In this document: in pieces, positions 45,520 to 53,934 of the stretch
Layout: each line of letters opens with the position of its first letter
Numbering within the stretch: position 1 is the first letter of the stretch
Source of the DNA: Paracoccus liaowanqingii
Lineage (GTDB): Bacteria; Pseudomonadota; Alphaproteobacteria; Rhodobacterales; Rhodobacteraceae
Length of the DNA stretch: 64,000 bases
Direction of reading: 5' to 3'
Assembly (NCBI RefSeq): GCF_004683865.2
Contig: NZ_CP038439.1
Coordinates: 107,501-171,500 of the forward strand
Program-made: the position numbers and the translations under genes
The notes under the pieces: generated by a model
Databases searched by the model: none
Told to the model about the DNA's origin: nothing
What the model saw: only the letters and a program-made list of their open reading frames with translations

Positions 45520-47337
45520 CTAGGTGATCTGCAGCCGCAGCCAGCCGCGCTCCCAACTGGGGGGCGTATCGCTGGCCCCGGGGCCATAGATCAGCGTCTG
45601 CCCGGTCCTGCGGAAGATCGGATCGTCGAAGTTGGGCAGGGGCGGCGGGGCGCCCCCCTCCCGCGGCGCAGATCCCAGATGCTGGACGGCCGTGCGGGCC
45701 GTGCTGCGGAACGATCGGCCCGCAGCGGCGGCGGGCCCGCCCTCGGTCAGAGCATGGGTCAGGGAGTAGACACCGGGAAGGGTCGGCGCCTCGGTCGCGA
45801 ACCCGATCGGGGCCTGCAGGCTGCGCAGCCGCTCCAGCATCAGGGCGACCCGGGGGGCGGCCGGCGTGCCGAAGCCGAAGGCGACCTGGTCGGGGTTCAG
45901 GGCGGTGAAATCGGCAAAGCCCCGGCCGAAGATGCACTGATGGGCGAAGGTCTCCAGCTTGGGATCCTTGGTAAACTCGACCAGATAGATCCCCAGCACC
46001 GTGATCGTGACCAGCAGCCCGCCCGCCAGCGCCGCCCCCAGCCCGACCGGACCCGCCGCCGCCGCCGCGACCGCGAATTTCGCGTAAAGGCCGAACAGGA
46101 CCGCGCCCGTCGCGCTGATCCCCATCAGGCCATTCCCGATGGCCACCGACAGATCGCCCGCCTGGCGCGCGTCCTGAAGGCCCTTGGCGGCGGTCTGCAG
46201 CTCGACGGCCAGAAGCGGCACGGCGATCACCGCGCCCACGCGTCCCGCCGTGCTGCGCAGGGCCGAGGTGGCGCCCCGCAGCTCGACGGCGGCGGCCATC
46301 AGCTTGATGCCCTCGCCCACCCCCTGGGCCGCAAGCAGCCCCGCCTGCCTGGGGTCGGTGGCGTTCAGGGCCCCGATCAGCGCAAGCTGGGTCTTGACCA
46401 GCCCGTCGAAAAAGCTGAACGGCAGCCCTGCCGTGTCCAGCACGACCTTGGCCCTGAACAGCCTTCCCCCCGGGGTGGCGGGCCGCAAGCCGAGCTCCGT
46501 CAGATCGTCTCCGATCTGGCCCAGCCTGACGACGGGATTGACGGGACCCGCGCCGTCGGCCGCCCGGTCGATGCCGATCTGCAGCTTGAGATAGTGATCG
46601 ACCAGAACCTGCGAGGCCGGCTCGCGCAGATGGGGAACGCTGAGGATCGCCGTGACGAGCCCCGCCGATTGCGCCAGCGCGAAGGTGGTCCATTTCAGGG
46701 CATCGTCCGGGGTGTCGCCCCCCTGCTGACGGCGGAAGAAGGCCCGGGCCGTGTCATCCATCTCGAGCGTCGCCACGGACCCCGTCACGGTGATCTCGGG
46801 CAGGTCCCGGATCATCGCCGAGAGGCGGCCCGGCATCAGGATCGATGGGCGACCCCGCGCCACATCCATCAGGAAGCGCGCCTCGGTGCTGCCGGTGACG
46901 GCGCCGCCGACCTTGCGCGGATCGTGCAGGTCCAGCCATGGCAGGATGCGGGCCAGCCCGCTCAGGATCTCCAGCCGCTCCAGCGCGGGGGCCGCGTCGA
47001 AGGCGGCGATGACCTCTGCCCCCCGCAAGGCGCCGATCAGCCGGGTGGCGGCCGTCGCGACCGGCCTGGTCCGACGGACGCGCTCATCCTCGAGGCTCTG
47101 AAGCCGCGTCAGGTCCAGCGCGGCGTCGAACTGCGCCCGGGTGGGCGTACTGTCGGCGGTCAGGCCGTCCCGGGTGTCGTTGATTGCGAAGGCCAGGCTC
47201 ACCAGGTCGCCGAAGGGCGCGTTGAAGGCGAACCCGCCCAGGGTGCCCACGACCCCGTCCAGCGACGTCGCATAGTCCCCATGGATCCGGTCGAACGCGG
47301 CAACGAGGTTGCGGAGGGTGGCGAGGAGGGTCGACAT
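45520..47337 (-). CDS. large uncharacterised operon, gene 1 (605 aa), with membrane hairpin
   Basis: First gene of the run. Residues about 1-360 look soluble and helical (LVAAFDRIHGDYATSLDGVVG). About 395-475 holds two or three hydrophobic segments (GLMGISATGAVLFGLYAKFA; AAAAAGPVGLGAALAGGLLV and TITVLGIYLVEF), directly followed by TKDPKLETFAHQCIFGRGFA. A Gly/Ala-rich hairpin followed by a PLExWxxxCxFG-like box is a pattern I recall from membrane-acting type VI effectors; the match is by eye. The C-terminal 100 residues are polar. It may insert in a membrane. No immunity-like small gene is seen next to it. Confidence 0.75.
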   Translation of the reverse strand: MSTLLATLRNLVAAFDRIHGDYATSLDGVVGTLGGFAFNAPFGDLVSLAFAINDTRDGLTADSTPTRAQFDAALDLTRLQSLEDERVRRTRPVATAATRLIGALRGAEVIAAFDAAPALERLEILSGLARILPWLDLHDPRKVGGAVTGSTEARFLMDVARGRPSILMPGRLSAMIRDLPEITVTGSVATLEMDDTARAFFRRQQGGDTPDDALKWTTFALAQSAGLVTAILSVPHLREPASQVLVDHYLKLQIGIDRAADGAGPVNPVVRLGQIGDDLTELGLRPATPGGRLFRAKVVLDTAGLPFSFFDGLVKTQLALIGALNATDPRQAGLLAAQGVGEGIKLMAAAVELRGATSALRSTAGRVGAVIAVPLLAVELQTAAKGLQDARQAGDLSVAIGNGLMGISATGAVLFGLYAKFAVAAAAAGPVGLGAALAGGLLVTITVLGIYLVEFTKDPKLETFAHQCIFGRGFADFTALNPDQVAFGFGTPAAPRVALMLERLRSLQAPIGFATEAPTLPGVYSLTHALTEGGPAAAAGRSFRSTARTAVQHLGSAPREGGAPPPLPNFDDPIFRRTGQTLIYGPGASDTPPSWERGWLRLQIT

Positions 47338-47620
47338 CTGCGGATCCGGGCTTGCTGAAGCTCAGGGTCCGCGAGAAAAGGCGCTTTGTAAATAAAATTA
47401 TCGTTAATATGTCGGGGGTTGCGGGGGAAATTCCCCGGTTTTTGTAAACTGAACCTTTCGGAAAGCGCCGTCTGAACGATGCCCACGGCCCGATGGCCGC
47501 AACACGAACCTGTCCGTTTTGATCTCGGGACGCGGTGTGCGAACCGTAACACGGATCGGCCGACGGGGAGTGACGACCAGGCCGGTCAAGGGACCTGTCT
47601 ACTGGAACGGAGGTGGGATC
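47338..47620. promoter_or_regulatory. upstream region of the large operon
   Basis: About 280 bases with an AT-rich block at 47385-47412 (TAAATAAAATTATCGTTAATA) next to a GC dyad, GGGGGAAATTCCCC (47423-47436). This is the only sharp AT island before the five-gene run and is the likely promoter/operator. No precise -35/-10 pair is claimed. Confidence 0.45.
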
Positions 47621-47758
47621 ATGTTCGCAGCCAACGGCGGATCGTCGAGGGCGACGGTGCCCGATCAAAGGGCAAGCGCCAACTCAACCGATGGAACGGG
47701 TCCAAAGAAAGCTGAAAGGTGGTTGGCTTGGTGGAGCCGAGGGGACGCTACATATTAG
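47621..47758 (+). CDS. possible small protein cut by integration at attL
   Basis: A 45-codon frame with a strong ribosome site (GGAGGTGGGATC just before the ATG). It starts MFAANGGSSRATVPDQRAS and runs through the left attachment repeat into the element, where it stops. Before integration it would have ended near the tRNA-Ala 3' end. Family unknown. Confidence 0.4.
   Translation: MFAANGGSSRATVPDQRASANSTDGTGPKKAERWLAWWSRGDATY
47728..47745. repeat. attL core (18-bp direct repeat)
   Basis: TTGGTGGAGCCGAGGGGA, identical to 57667-57684. It copies the last 17 bases of the tRNA-Ala gene, including CCA, plus one base. Confidence 0.92.
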
Positions 47759-47809
47759 GACCTTAACCCCATGAAATCCTTACTTGACAGGTGCTTAGTG
47801 ACCTAAATA

Positions 47810-47832
47810 TGTGGGAAAGCAATGTGGGAAAG
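47810..47832 (+). repeat. integrase arm-type sites, left pair
   Basis: Two TGTGGGAAAG copies, 13 bases apart start to start (47810 and 47823). The same doublet with the same spacing occurs near the right end at 57606-57627. Such direct repeats beside att cores are the usual arm sites of tyrosine integrases. Confidence 0.75.
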
Positions 47833-47917
47833 AGGGTGCTACCCCTATGCTGTTCAGTCCTGCGGACGTGAACGGTTAGTTAAACCGGGCTTTGCCCTAT
47901 CCTTGTAGGATTTTAAC

Positions 47918-49234
47918 TTGAGCAAGTATGTAGTCGTCATCCGGTCCAAAGGGCCAAAGCCTGCACAGCACGGCAGTTACCTAGAGAAGCGCCACAACAC
48001 GTATTACGCCACATTGAAGGTGCCGAAAGGCCTTAGGGGCATTGTGGGTAAATCGAACATGTTCCTCAGCTTGCAGACTGACAGCATCAAAGTAGCCAAA
48101 ATAAGGGTAATGTCAGTTGTAGCAGAATGGAAAACCCTATTTGAATCATTGAAGAACAACGGTGATCTAATAAACTCAGCAGTCCAGCTACAAAGATTGA
48201 AGGAAGTTAACCCTTACATTGATGTAGATCAATTAGCTATGGACGCATTTACTCATAGGGTGCAGAAAGACCCAAAATCGGAACCTGTCCTAGACGTAAT
48301 TACCCCTCAGCATGGACAAGCCTTGTCTGTTGTAGTGGGTGAATCCTATCCTTTATCTGTTCATATACCTGATTATGAGAAAAGCCTTACTTACGTAGAA
48401 GCTAAGACTAGGGATATGAGGGTTTCCGATCTACATAGGTTCACTAAAGTCTTTCCTACGGCTGAATCGGCTACAAACAAGGCTGTCAGAGAATGGGTAG
48501 AACAAGATCTTATAGCAGAAAAAGGTCTATCTACGTCCACCTGTAAGCGTCTCATGACTGCATGTCGTGGCTTTTGGTCATTCCTGAAAGACAGAAAGTC
48601 TCTAACTCTTCCTCATCCTTTTGATGGTGTAGTACCTCCACAGAATAGGGTGAAGACCGCTAAGAGCATTGTAGCTGACAAAAGAAGGCAATTCTTGATC
48701 GGTGACTACAAGAGGCTACTGGAGGCAGCAGAAGAACGGAAAGACGCTAATCTCTGTAACCTTATCCGTATTGCAGCGCATACAGGTTGTAGGATTGAAG
48801 AACTATGTCAGATCAAGACCGAACAAGTACAAGATGATAGGCTAATCATTGAAGATGCTAAAACTCCCTCAGGTTGGCGGGAAGTACCCCTACACAACAG
48901 GATCACTGACCTTGTAGCATTACTTAAAGAAAAATCGGCGGATGGATACCTAATATCAGGTCTATCCTCCAATAATAAATACAAGTACAGGGCCGATGCT
49001 ATTGGTAAAAGGTTCTCCAAACTGAAGGTGAAGTTAGGCTACACTGACCATTACGTGTTTCATTCATTCCGTAAGAGCGTATCAGATCAACTAGAGGCGG
49101 CAGGAATACCTGAGAATGTCTCTGCAAGGATCATCGGACATGAGATTAGCACTATGACCTATGGTCTGTACTCAAGTGGTGGTGTGACTTTCGAAACTAA
49201 GAAAGATGCTATCAATAAGATTAAGTGGGATTAG
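47918..49234 (+). CDS. int: tyrosine-recombinase integrase
   Basis: 438 residues, TTG start, the first gene inside attL. The N-terminal segment (HGSYLEKRHNTYYATLKVPKGLRGIVGKS) is the arm-binding type, followed by a core-binding helical region. The catalytic set is present: Arg292 (AHTGCRIEELC), His382 and Arg385 (FHSFRKSV), His408 (IIGHE) and the nucleophile Tyr418 (TYGLYSS). It integrates and excises the element at the tRNA-Ala 3' end. Full length; no excisionase is recognised nearby. Confidence 0.95.
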   Translation: MSKYVVVIRSKGPKPAQHGSYLEKRHNTYYATLKVPKGLRGIVGKSNMFLSLQTDSIKVAKIRVMSVVAEWKTLFESLKNNGDLINSAVQLQRLKEVNPYIDVDQLAMDAFTHRVQKDPKSEPVLDVITPQHGQALSVVVGESYPLSVHIPDYEKSLTYVEAKTRDMRVSDLHRFTKVFPTAESATNKAVREWVEQDLIAEKGLSTSTCKRLMTACRGFWSFLKDRKSLTLPHPFDGVVPPQNRVKTAKSIVADKRRQFLIGDYKRLLEAAEERKDANLCNLIRIAAHTGCRIEELCQIKTEQVQDDRLIIEDAKTPSGWREVPLHNRITDLVALLKEKSADGYLISGLSSNNKYKYRADAIGKRFSKLKVKLGYTDHYVFHSFRKSVSDQLEAAGIPENVSARIIGHEISTMTYGLYSSGGVTFETKKDAINKIKWD

Positions 49235-49236
49235 AC

Positions 49237-49261
49237 ATAAAAAAGAGGGCCATAAAGGCCC
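49237..49261 (-). terminator. rho-independent terminator
   Basis: Minus strand: GGGCC TTTAT GGCCC followed by TCTTTTTTAT. It ends the leftward transcript arriving from the gene at 49287; the integrase stop is only 3 bases away on the other strand. Confidence 0.75.
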
Positions 49262-49286
49262 CCCGACAGTCTCTACACAATGATGA

Positions 49287-49691
49287 TTACTTGACAGGGG
49301 TAATGCTCTTACCGTTACGCCATGCAATCACTAGGCTAGCTTTCGGTCTACCCTTGGTGCTGACCTTGGCTTGTTCCTCTATGTCCTTCTCATTCTGAAA
49401 CTTGACAGTCTTGCCGTTATACTTTTTCTTTATTTCATCGTTAAACCTAGCTTCCTCGTCATCATTAAACAGAGGAGTCTTCTGGTCTTTCATCCAATCA
49501 GCGACGATTCTTACATCGTAGTTCAGAAGGTCTAGGACATGTTGCCCTGTAGATTGAGCGATGCCCTCTAGCCCCTTCTTGAGTTCCTGTGCAGCAGCTA
49601 CAGCATTCTCGGCAAGTAGCCTGTCGTCCTCTTCATCTTCCTGCCTACGTTTAGCCTTACGAGCAAGAATCTCAGCATAGTCTAAAGCCAT
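49287..49691 (-). CDS. hypothetical element protein (134 aa)
   Basis: A charged, helical protein (ARKAKRRQEDEEDDRLLAEN, then LKKGLEGIAQSTGQHVLDLL) with a small C-terminal beta part (GRPKASLVIAWRNGKS). No family recognised; likely coiled coil in its first third. It is the last gene of the leftward block and ends before a terminator. The composition matches other genes of the element. Confidence 0.75.
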   Translation of the reverse strand: MALDYAEILARKAKRRQEDEEDDRLLAENAVAAAQELKKGLEGIAQSTGQHVLDLLNYDVRIVADWMKDQKTPLFNDDEEARFNDEIKKKYNGKTVKFQNEKDIEEQAKVSTKGRPKASLVIAWRNGKSITPVK

Positions 49692-49852
49692 GTCATAGTC
49701 CTTTGTAGGTTACTTGTTAATCAATAGAATCATCGCTACCCTAAGATGTACTGAAAAGCAAGATGAGTCTTTGTGCTGTAGCTGCCTACAGGAAGAAGAT
49801 TGATAGAATGAAAAATGTGATTACCATGCTGTTCTCCTAGATAAAAGAAATC

Positions 49853-49885
49853 CTCCTACAGCTGTTCAACGCCGTAGGAGTTTTT
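49853..49885 (+). terminator. hairpin terminator between small element genes
   Basis: CTCCTAC pairs with GTAGGAG across 14 bases and is followed by TTTTT on the plus strand; the minus strand has a weaker T-rich tract. It lies just after the minus gene at 49908-50363 and may serve either direction. Confidence 0.55.
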
Positions 49886-49907
49886 GTAGTGATATGTGTC
49901 TAGATTA

Positions 49908-50363
49908 TTATGCGCTTTGTAGGCTGTTCCAATATTCAACAGGATAACCATCTACATATCGGATATCAGCCTTATTTACTTCTTCATGACTTCCATCAAG
50001 GTACTTGGTATTGTAGCTAGTTTCCACCTTCAGGGCATTGATATCATACTTCACTGTGACAAATTCCAGCCTTGAGTTTGGTAGGTCTACCCTGAATACG
50101 TCTTTTACAGTGTCATCAGGTCGCAGCCAGCCATAACCCACTAGCTTCTTAAGAATCTCCTCAAGTAGATGATTACCTGAACAGTCTACAACATAGCTAT
50201 TCATTCCATGTGCGAAGAACGAACTTACAGCGATAATCAGATCCTCTTGTGTAGCATTTTCTACAACAGATAGCCTATTATCAAGCTTAGGAATGATCTG
50301 CTCTTTAATGAAGTCTGAGGTGTATGAGTTAGCTGGTTTGAATTTTGTAGATAGTTTAATCAT
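49908..50363 (-). CDS. hypothetical element protein (151 aa)
   Basis: A mixed alpha/beta protein without known motifs. The N-terminus (SDFIKEQIIPKLDNRLSVVE) is helical; the C-terminal half (FRVDLPNSRLEFVTVKYDIN) looks like a beta sheet. It lies between the tape measure gene and the small helical gene and may belong to the tail region, but nothing shows its function. Confidence 0.75.
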   Translation of the reverse strand: MIKLSTKFKPANSYTSDFIKEQIIPKLDNRLSVVENATQEDLIIAVSSFFAHGMNSYVVDCSGNHLLEEILKKLVGYGWLRPDDTVKDVFRVDLPNSRLEFVTVKYDINALKVETSYNTKYLDGSHEEVNKADIRYVDGYPVEYWNSLQSA

Positions 50364-50448
50364 GATTTATGTTCCTATTAATTTTAGTCCTTGTAGTGAG
50401 AGAGAGAAGCAAACACTATTGTCAGCCTCCCTCCACTCACATTATTTA

Positions 50449-53223
50449 TCAGAAGCCTTTTTGACCTCTACGTTTAGCATCCATTACGGCTCTTTTACTT
50501 GCCTCAGTAATACGAGGAATCTGTGCAGTGATAATCTTATTCACAGACTCATCACCATTAGCGCTGATATTGATGTTGTGGTAAACATTGACAGCACCAC
50601 TACCGCCACCTGAGACAGCAACACCAAGTTGACCTTGTGAGTTACGCTTAAGGGGCATGATTGCTTCCGGGCCAGCCTCACCCATCATTCCAGTCTTGCC
50701 ACTACCGTAGCCAAACAGAGTTGGGGAACCTACAACACCACCATCCATGAACATCTTCACACCACCAGCACCAAAGGCATTACCATTAGCAGAGAAGAGT
50801 GACACAAGAGCATTACCAGCCATGTCAGCAGCACCTTTGGCTACATAGTTCTGGTAAACCTCAGCTACGATACTTGAAAGCATTCCCTTAAAGGCATCTT
50901 CAATATCACCTGTACCAGCAACAATTGACATAAGAAGGTCTTCTACAGCTTGATTTCCTAGGTTGTAGATTTCTTCTTGGCGATCAAGTTTACGCTCTAG
51001 AGCAAGTTCTTCTCTAGCCATTGCTTCAATCTGCGTCTGAGAGACTAGAGTTCGGGATTCACCAAGACGTTTTTCAATCTCAATTACCTTTTCTAACTCT
51101 TCCCTCTGTTCACCATGAATACCTGCTAAGCGTTCCTGTTGCTTGATATTCAGATTGTACTGTTCAAAGAACTCTTTCAGTTGGTCCTGAGCCTTTTGTG
51201 CATGCTTTTCAGCATCCGATAGCTTGGACCTGCCACCACCTTTACCGCCTCCACCACCAGACTTAGGCTCTTCCCAATCCGGCATCACAGGGGAACGGAT
51301 AACACCACCAGCAGCGATCTGAACTGCACCACTAGCTGACTGTCCACCTGAGAAAGCCCCAAGAGGGTCTAGGGGATTACCCTTGGCTACAGCAGCCCGT
51401 TCCCTGATCTTGGTTTCAGCAGCAACAGCAGCCATATTGGCGTAGATGGACTGTACAGTACCTAGAAGGCTGTTTGCAGCACCCTGGGCTTTTGTGAAGA
51501 CCCCTGAGATATCAATCCCACTCATAGCGGATAGGTCTATTAGAAGCTGATCTACAACTAGTTCAGAACGCAGTGCAGCTTGCTCAAACTCAATCTGTTG
51601 TTCTACCTGTGCCATGATCTTTTCAATCAAGGTATCTGTAGTGCCAGCCCGCTCTAGTTCTGTCCTAGTGATTTCCAGAGTTTGTTTTTTCTGTGCATCA
51701 AGGTACTGAACAGAATCTTCACCGTAGCGATTACGAACAGAGGCTAGTTCATTACTTAGTCTTAGTTCCTCATTCATCTGCTTGTAGAGTTCAAAACCCT
51801 GAGAAGCAGCATTGTTGGCAGCAGTAAAAGCCTCACTGACAGTCTTTGTCGCCTCAGCAGCAATACCAGATTGTTCACCTACCTGTTGAAACCTGTCTAG
51901 GATTTCTTGAGTAACACCGGGAATCTCTCTCATTTCCTCATAGACAGCCTGAAAAGCAGTAACCAACTCTGACTTGGAATTAATGCTATCGTTAAACAGT
52001 CTCTCTTGTGCAGCCTGTACCTGTGCAAGCATTTCATTATAGGCATCAGCTTCTGCTTGAGCATCAGCAATGAACGATGTAGCACCGGGATTCATTAAAG
52101 TTCGAGTATTCTTAAACCTACCCCAAAACCCTTCACTCGCTGTAGGATCGACAGAACTTGCCTTATCCATGACAGTACTAAGGTTGGCTTGTAGCTTTTC
52201 CTTCTCAGCATTTAGTGAGAACTTAGCAAAGTCTGCAATGAAGTCACCATATTTTTGACGAACACGACTGATACTCTGGACCATGCTTGTTTCAAATGAA
52301 CTACCCACACTGCTAAAGACTTGCTCTAAATCCTGGAATTTGGATAGTTGTAGATAAGTATCCTCCGCAGCCTTCTCACCTTTGGTCATATTCTGGATTA
52401 GAAGACCTACACCAATTGCAGCGAATGTAGTCATAGCACCGGCAAGACCGGGAATAAGACCAGCAAGCTGTGCTGCCTGTTGAGAGAAAGCTACACCTGC
52501 GTTTTGTCCTGCTTGTAGCTGAACTGCAAAGTCACCGATCTGATAACCTGCCTGTTGGGCATACATACCGAATTTCTGAATACCCTTGCCATTCTGTACA
52601 GCCATTTCACCGAACCGATTGAACCGTGAACCAGTCATGTACACGCCATTACCTAAGGCATCGTACTCTTTTTGTAGCTGGTCTAAAGCAACGGCTTGCT
52701 GTTGAATGTCTAGGATACCTAAGTCAGTGGCCCGACTAATCTCACTCTGCATACGCAAGTAGGTCTGTTCAGCAGCTAGTAAGGGATTAAGTGTACGAGT
52801 TAGATATTCTGCCTCTTTGGCTTTTTCCTTAGCGGCTTTAGCAGTTTCCAACATGGCATCAGATAGTGCCTTTTCATTTTGGAGAAGGGCAGAACCAGCA
52901 GCAGAGGTAGGGGCACCAAGTTGACCAGCAGAGGTAGACTTACCGTAGCTTTGAAAGAACTGGCGCCAGTTTTGCTCTCTACGCTTTAGGATATCTGCTT
53001 CCTGAGAGGCAACCTGTTCAAGACGCCTATTGTCGATTGCTTTCTCTGCATTCTGCCATGCCCGAGTGAGTTGGTCTGTTGTGGCTTTGGAGGCTCTGTT
53101 TAATCTGTTACCCTCCGTCTGGACCTTATTGACCATTTGGGTAAAGGATACACCATACTCATTAAGTAGAGCGATAGCGGCTTTTAGATCACCACTCTCT
53201 ACGACAATATCTACATCGGCCAT
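50449..53223 (-). CDS. phage tail tape measure protein
   Basis: 924 residues. The N-terminal half is long coiled coil (MADVDIVVESGDLKAAIALL, then many QxxxL heptads). A hydrophobic block, LAGLIPGLAGAMTTFAAIGV (about 255-275), and a Gly/Ala-rich region precede a C-terminal part with FKGMLSSIVAEVYQNYV, GYGSGKTGMMGEAGPEAIMP and a terminal basic tail. The GEAGPEAIMPL motif is a common ending of tape measure proteins, which set tail length and help DNA enter the host. No other tail gene is present beside it, which is unusual. Confidence 0.9.
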   Translation of the reverse strand: MADVDIVVESGDLKAAIALLNEYGVSFTQMVNKVQTEGNRLNRASKATTDQLTRAWQNAEKAIDNRRLEQVASQEADILKRREQNWRQFFQSYGKSTSAGQLGAPTSAAGSALLQNEKALSDAMLETAKAAKEKAKEAEYLTRTLNPLLAAEQTYLRMQSEISRATDLGILDIQQQAVALDQLQKEYDALGNGVYMTGSRFNRFGEMAVQNGKGIQKFGMYAQQAGYQIGDFAVQLQAGQNAGVAFSQQAAQLAGLIPGLAGAMTTFAAIGVGLLIQNMTKGEKAAEDTYLQLSKFQDLEQVFSSVGSSFETSMVQSISRVRQKYGDFIADFAKFSLNAEKEKLQANLSTVMDKASSVDPTASEGFWGRFKNTRTLMNPGATSFIADAQAEADAYNEMLAQVQAAQERLFNDSINSKSELVTAFQAVYEEMREIPGVTQEILDRFQQVGEQSGIAAEATKTVSEAFTAANNAASQGFELYKQMNEELRLSNELASVRNRYGEDSVQYLDAQKKQTLEITRTELERAGTTDTLIEKIMAQVEQQIEFEQAALRSELVVDQLLIDLSAMSGIDISGVFTKAQGAANSLLGTVQSIYANMAAVAAETKIRERAAVAKGNPLDPLGAFSGGQSASGAVQIAAGGVIRSPVMPDWEEPKSGGGGGKGGGRSKLSDAEKHAQKAQDQLKEFFEQYNLNIKQQERLAGIHGEQREELEKVIEIEKRLGESRTLVSQTQIEAMAREELALERKLDRQEEIYNLGNQAVEDLLMSIVAGTGDIEDAFKGMLSSIVAEVYQNYVAKGAADMAGNALVSLFSANGNAFGAGGVKMFMDGGVVGSPTLFGYGSGKTGMMGEAGPEAIMPLKRNSQGQLGVAVSGGGSGAVNVYHNINISANGDESVNKIITAQIPRITEASKRAVMDAKRRGQKGF

Positions 53224-53251
53224 CTTGATGTTTCGTTTCTGTTATTTAGTC

Positions 53252-53506
53252 TCATTGTAATGCTACCTTTCTTGATTGAGCATTTTCAAAATCAGTCAAC
53301 CATATTAGCGTTGAATAATCTTCTTTGTGAACCTTAGGTGCAAAAGGACCTAGCTTCTTTTCTCTTAGGCAACCCAGACAGAGACTCCAATAAACCTTCC
53401 CATCCCAATAGGTCTGACTGTTACAGCCGGGACAAATACAAGTTGGGCTATACCTGAGATGCCAAGGGTGTTGACTGTCCTGCCGCTTGTTCTCTGCACC
53501 AGTCAT
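53252..53506 (-). CDS. small zinc-ribbon-like protein (84 aa)
   Basis: Two CxxC-type knuckles are present: CICPGCNSQTYW and CLGCLREK, spaced as in a small zinc ribbon. The rest is polar. Its position just before the tape measure gene and the size suggest an accessory phage protein, perhaps HNH- or transcription-related, but no catalytic motif is seen. It starts 29 bases upstream of the region that includes the tape measure start. Confidence 0.6.
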   Translation of the reverse strand: MTGAENKRQDSQHPWHLRYSPTCICPGCNSQTYWDGKVYWSLCLGCLREKKLGPFAPKVHKEDYSTLIWLTDFENAQSRKVALQ

Positions 53507-53630
53507 AGGACTGCCCCAAACAAGGCTGTTTTTAGCCCCTCACAGGTGTTCAGGTAGGGTGATAAGGGTAAGGACCGACTCGCAGGCTGGACCCCCCGAT
53601 TTTGGGGCGTTCTGGGAGTGAAAACACACA

Positions 53631-53912
53631 TCATGCTGCTACCCCTCGTGCTGCTTGACCGTTGCCACCGTGGAAGGGGTTTGTACCCAATCGGTAAGGC
53701 CAGAATGGACACTTGTTCACACGACAGTTGCGCCTATCGCTTTCGTCCTCTGCACAGGTTTGGTAGTGTGACTTAATGTCGGAGAACTTGGTGACGTGAT
53801 GGGGATAGTCTCTGGACTGAAATTGTCCTGCGGCGTTCTTGGCAAATTCGTATCTGACTTGGTTTAAGCTTGTCTTGAAATGGCCTAGTTTGTTTAGTTC
53901 TGTATGTTCCAT
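53631..53912 (-). CDS. small Cys-containing phage protein (93 aa)
   Basis: The segment RRNCRVNKCPFWPYRLGTNP resembles a motif (CPxxPYRxGxNP) found in small proteins of several phages; I recall the pattern but no function. The N-terminus (KTSLNQVRYEFAKNAAGQF) is helical. It lies directly downstream of the helicase-like gene with a 22-base gap and may be co-transcribed. Confidence 0.6.
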   Translation of the reverse strand: MEHTELNKLGHFKTSLNQVRYEFAKNAAGQFQSRDYPHHVTKFSDIKSHYQTCAEDESDRRNCRVNKCPFWPYRLGTNPFHGGNGQAARGVAA

Positions 53913-53934
53913 GTTGAAATCTTCTATCTGTAAG

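Noticed and set aside
45467..46693. Upstream extension of the 1126-aa gene
   Set aside because: It lies antiphase within gene 1 and has low-complexity text; ATG 45466 follows the gene 1 stop.
53503..53712. 69-codon minus frame between two small element genes
   Set aside because: It overlaps the better-supported 93-aa gene by about 80 bases and has no coding-like features.
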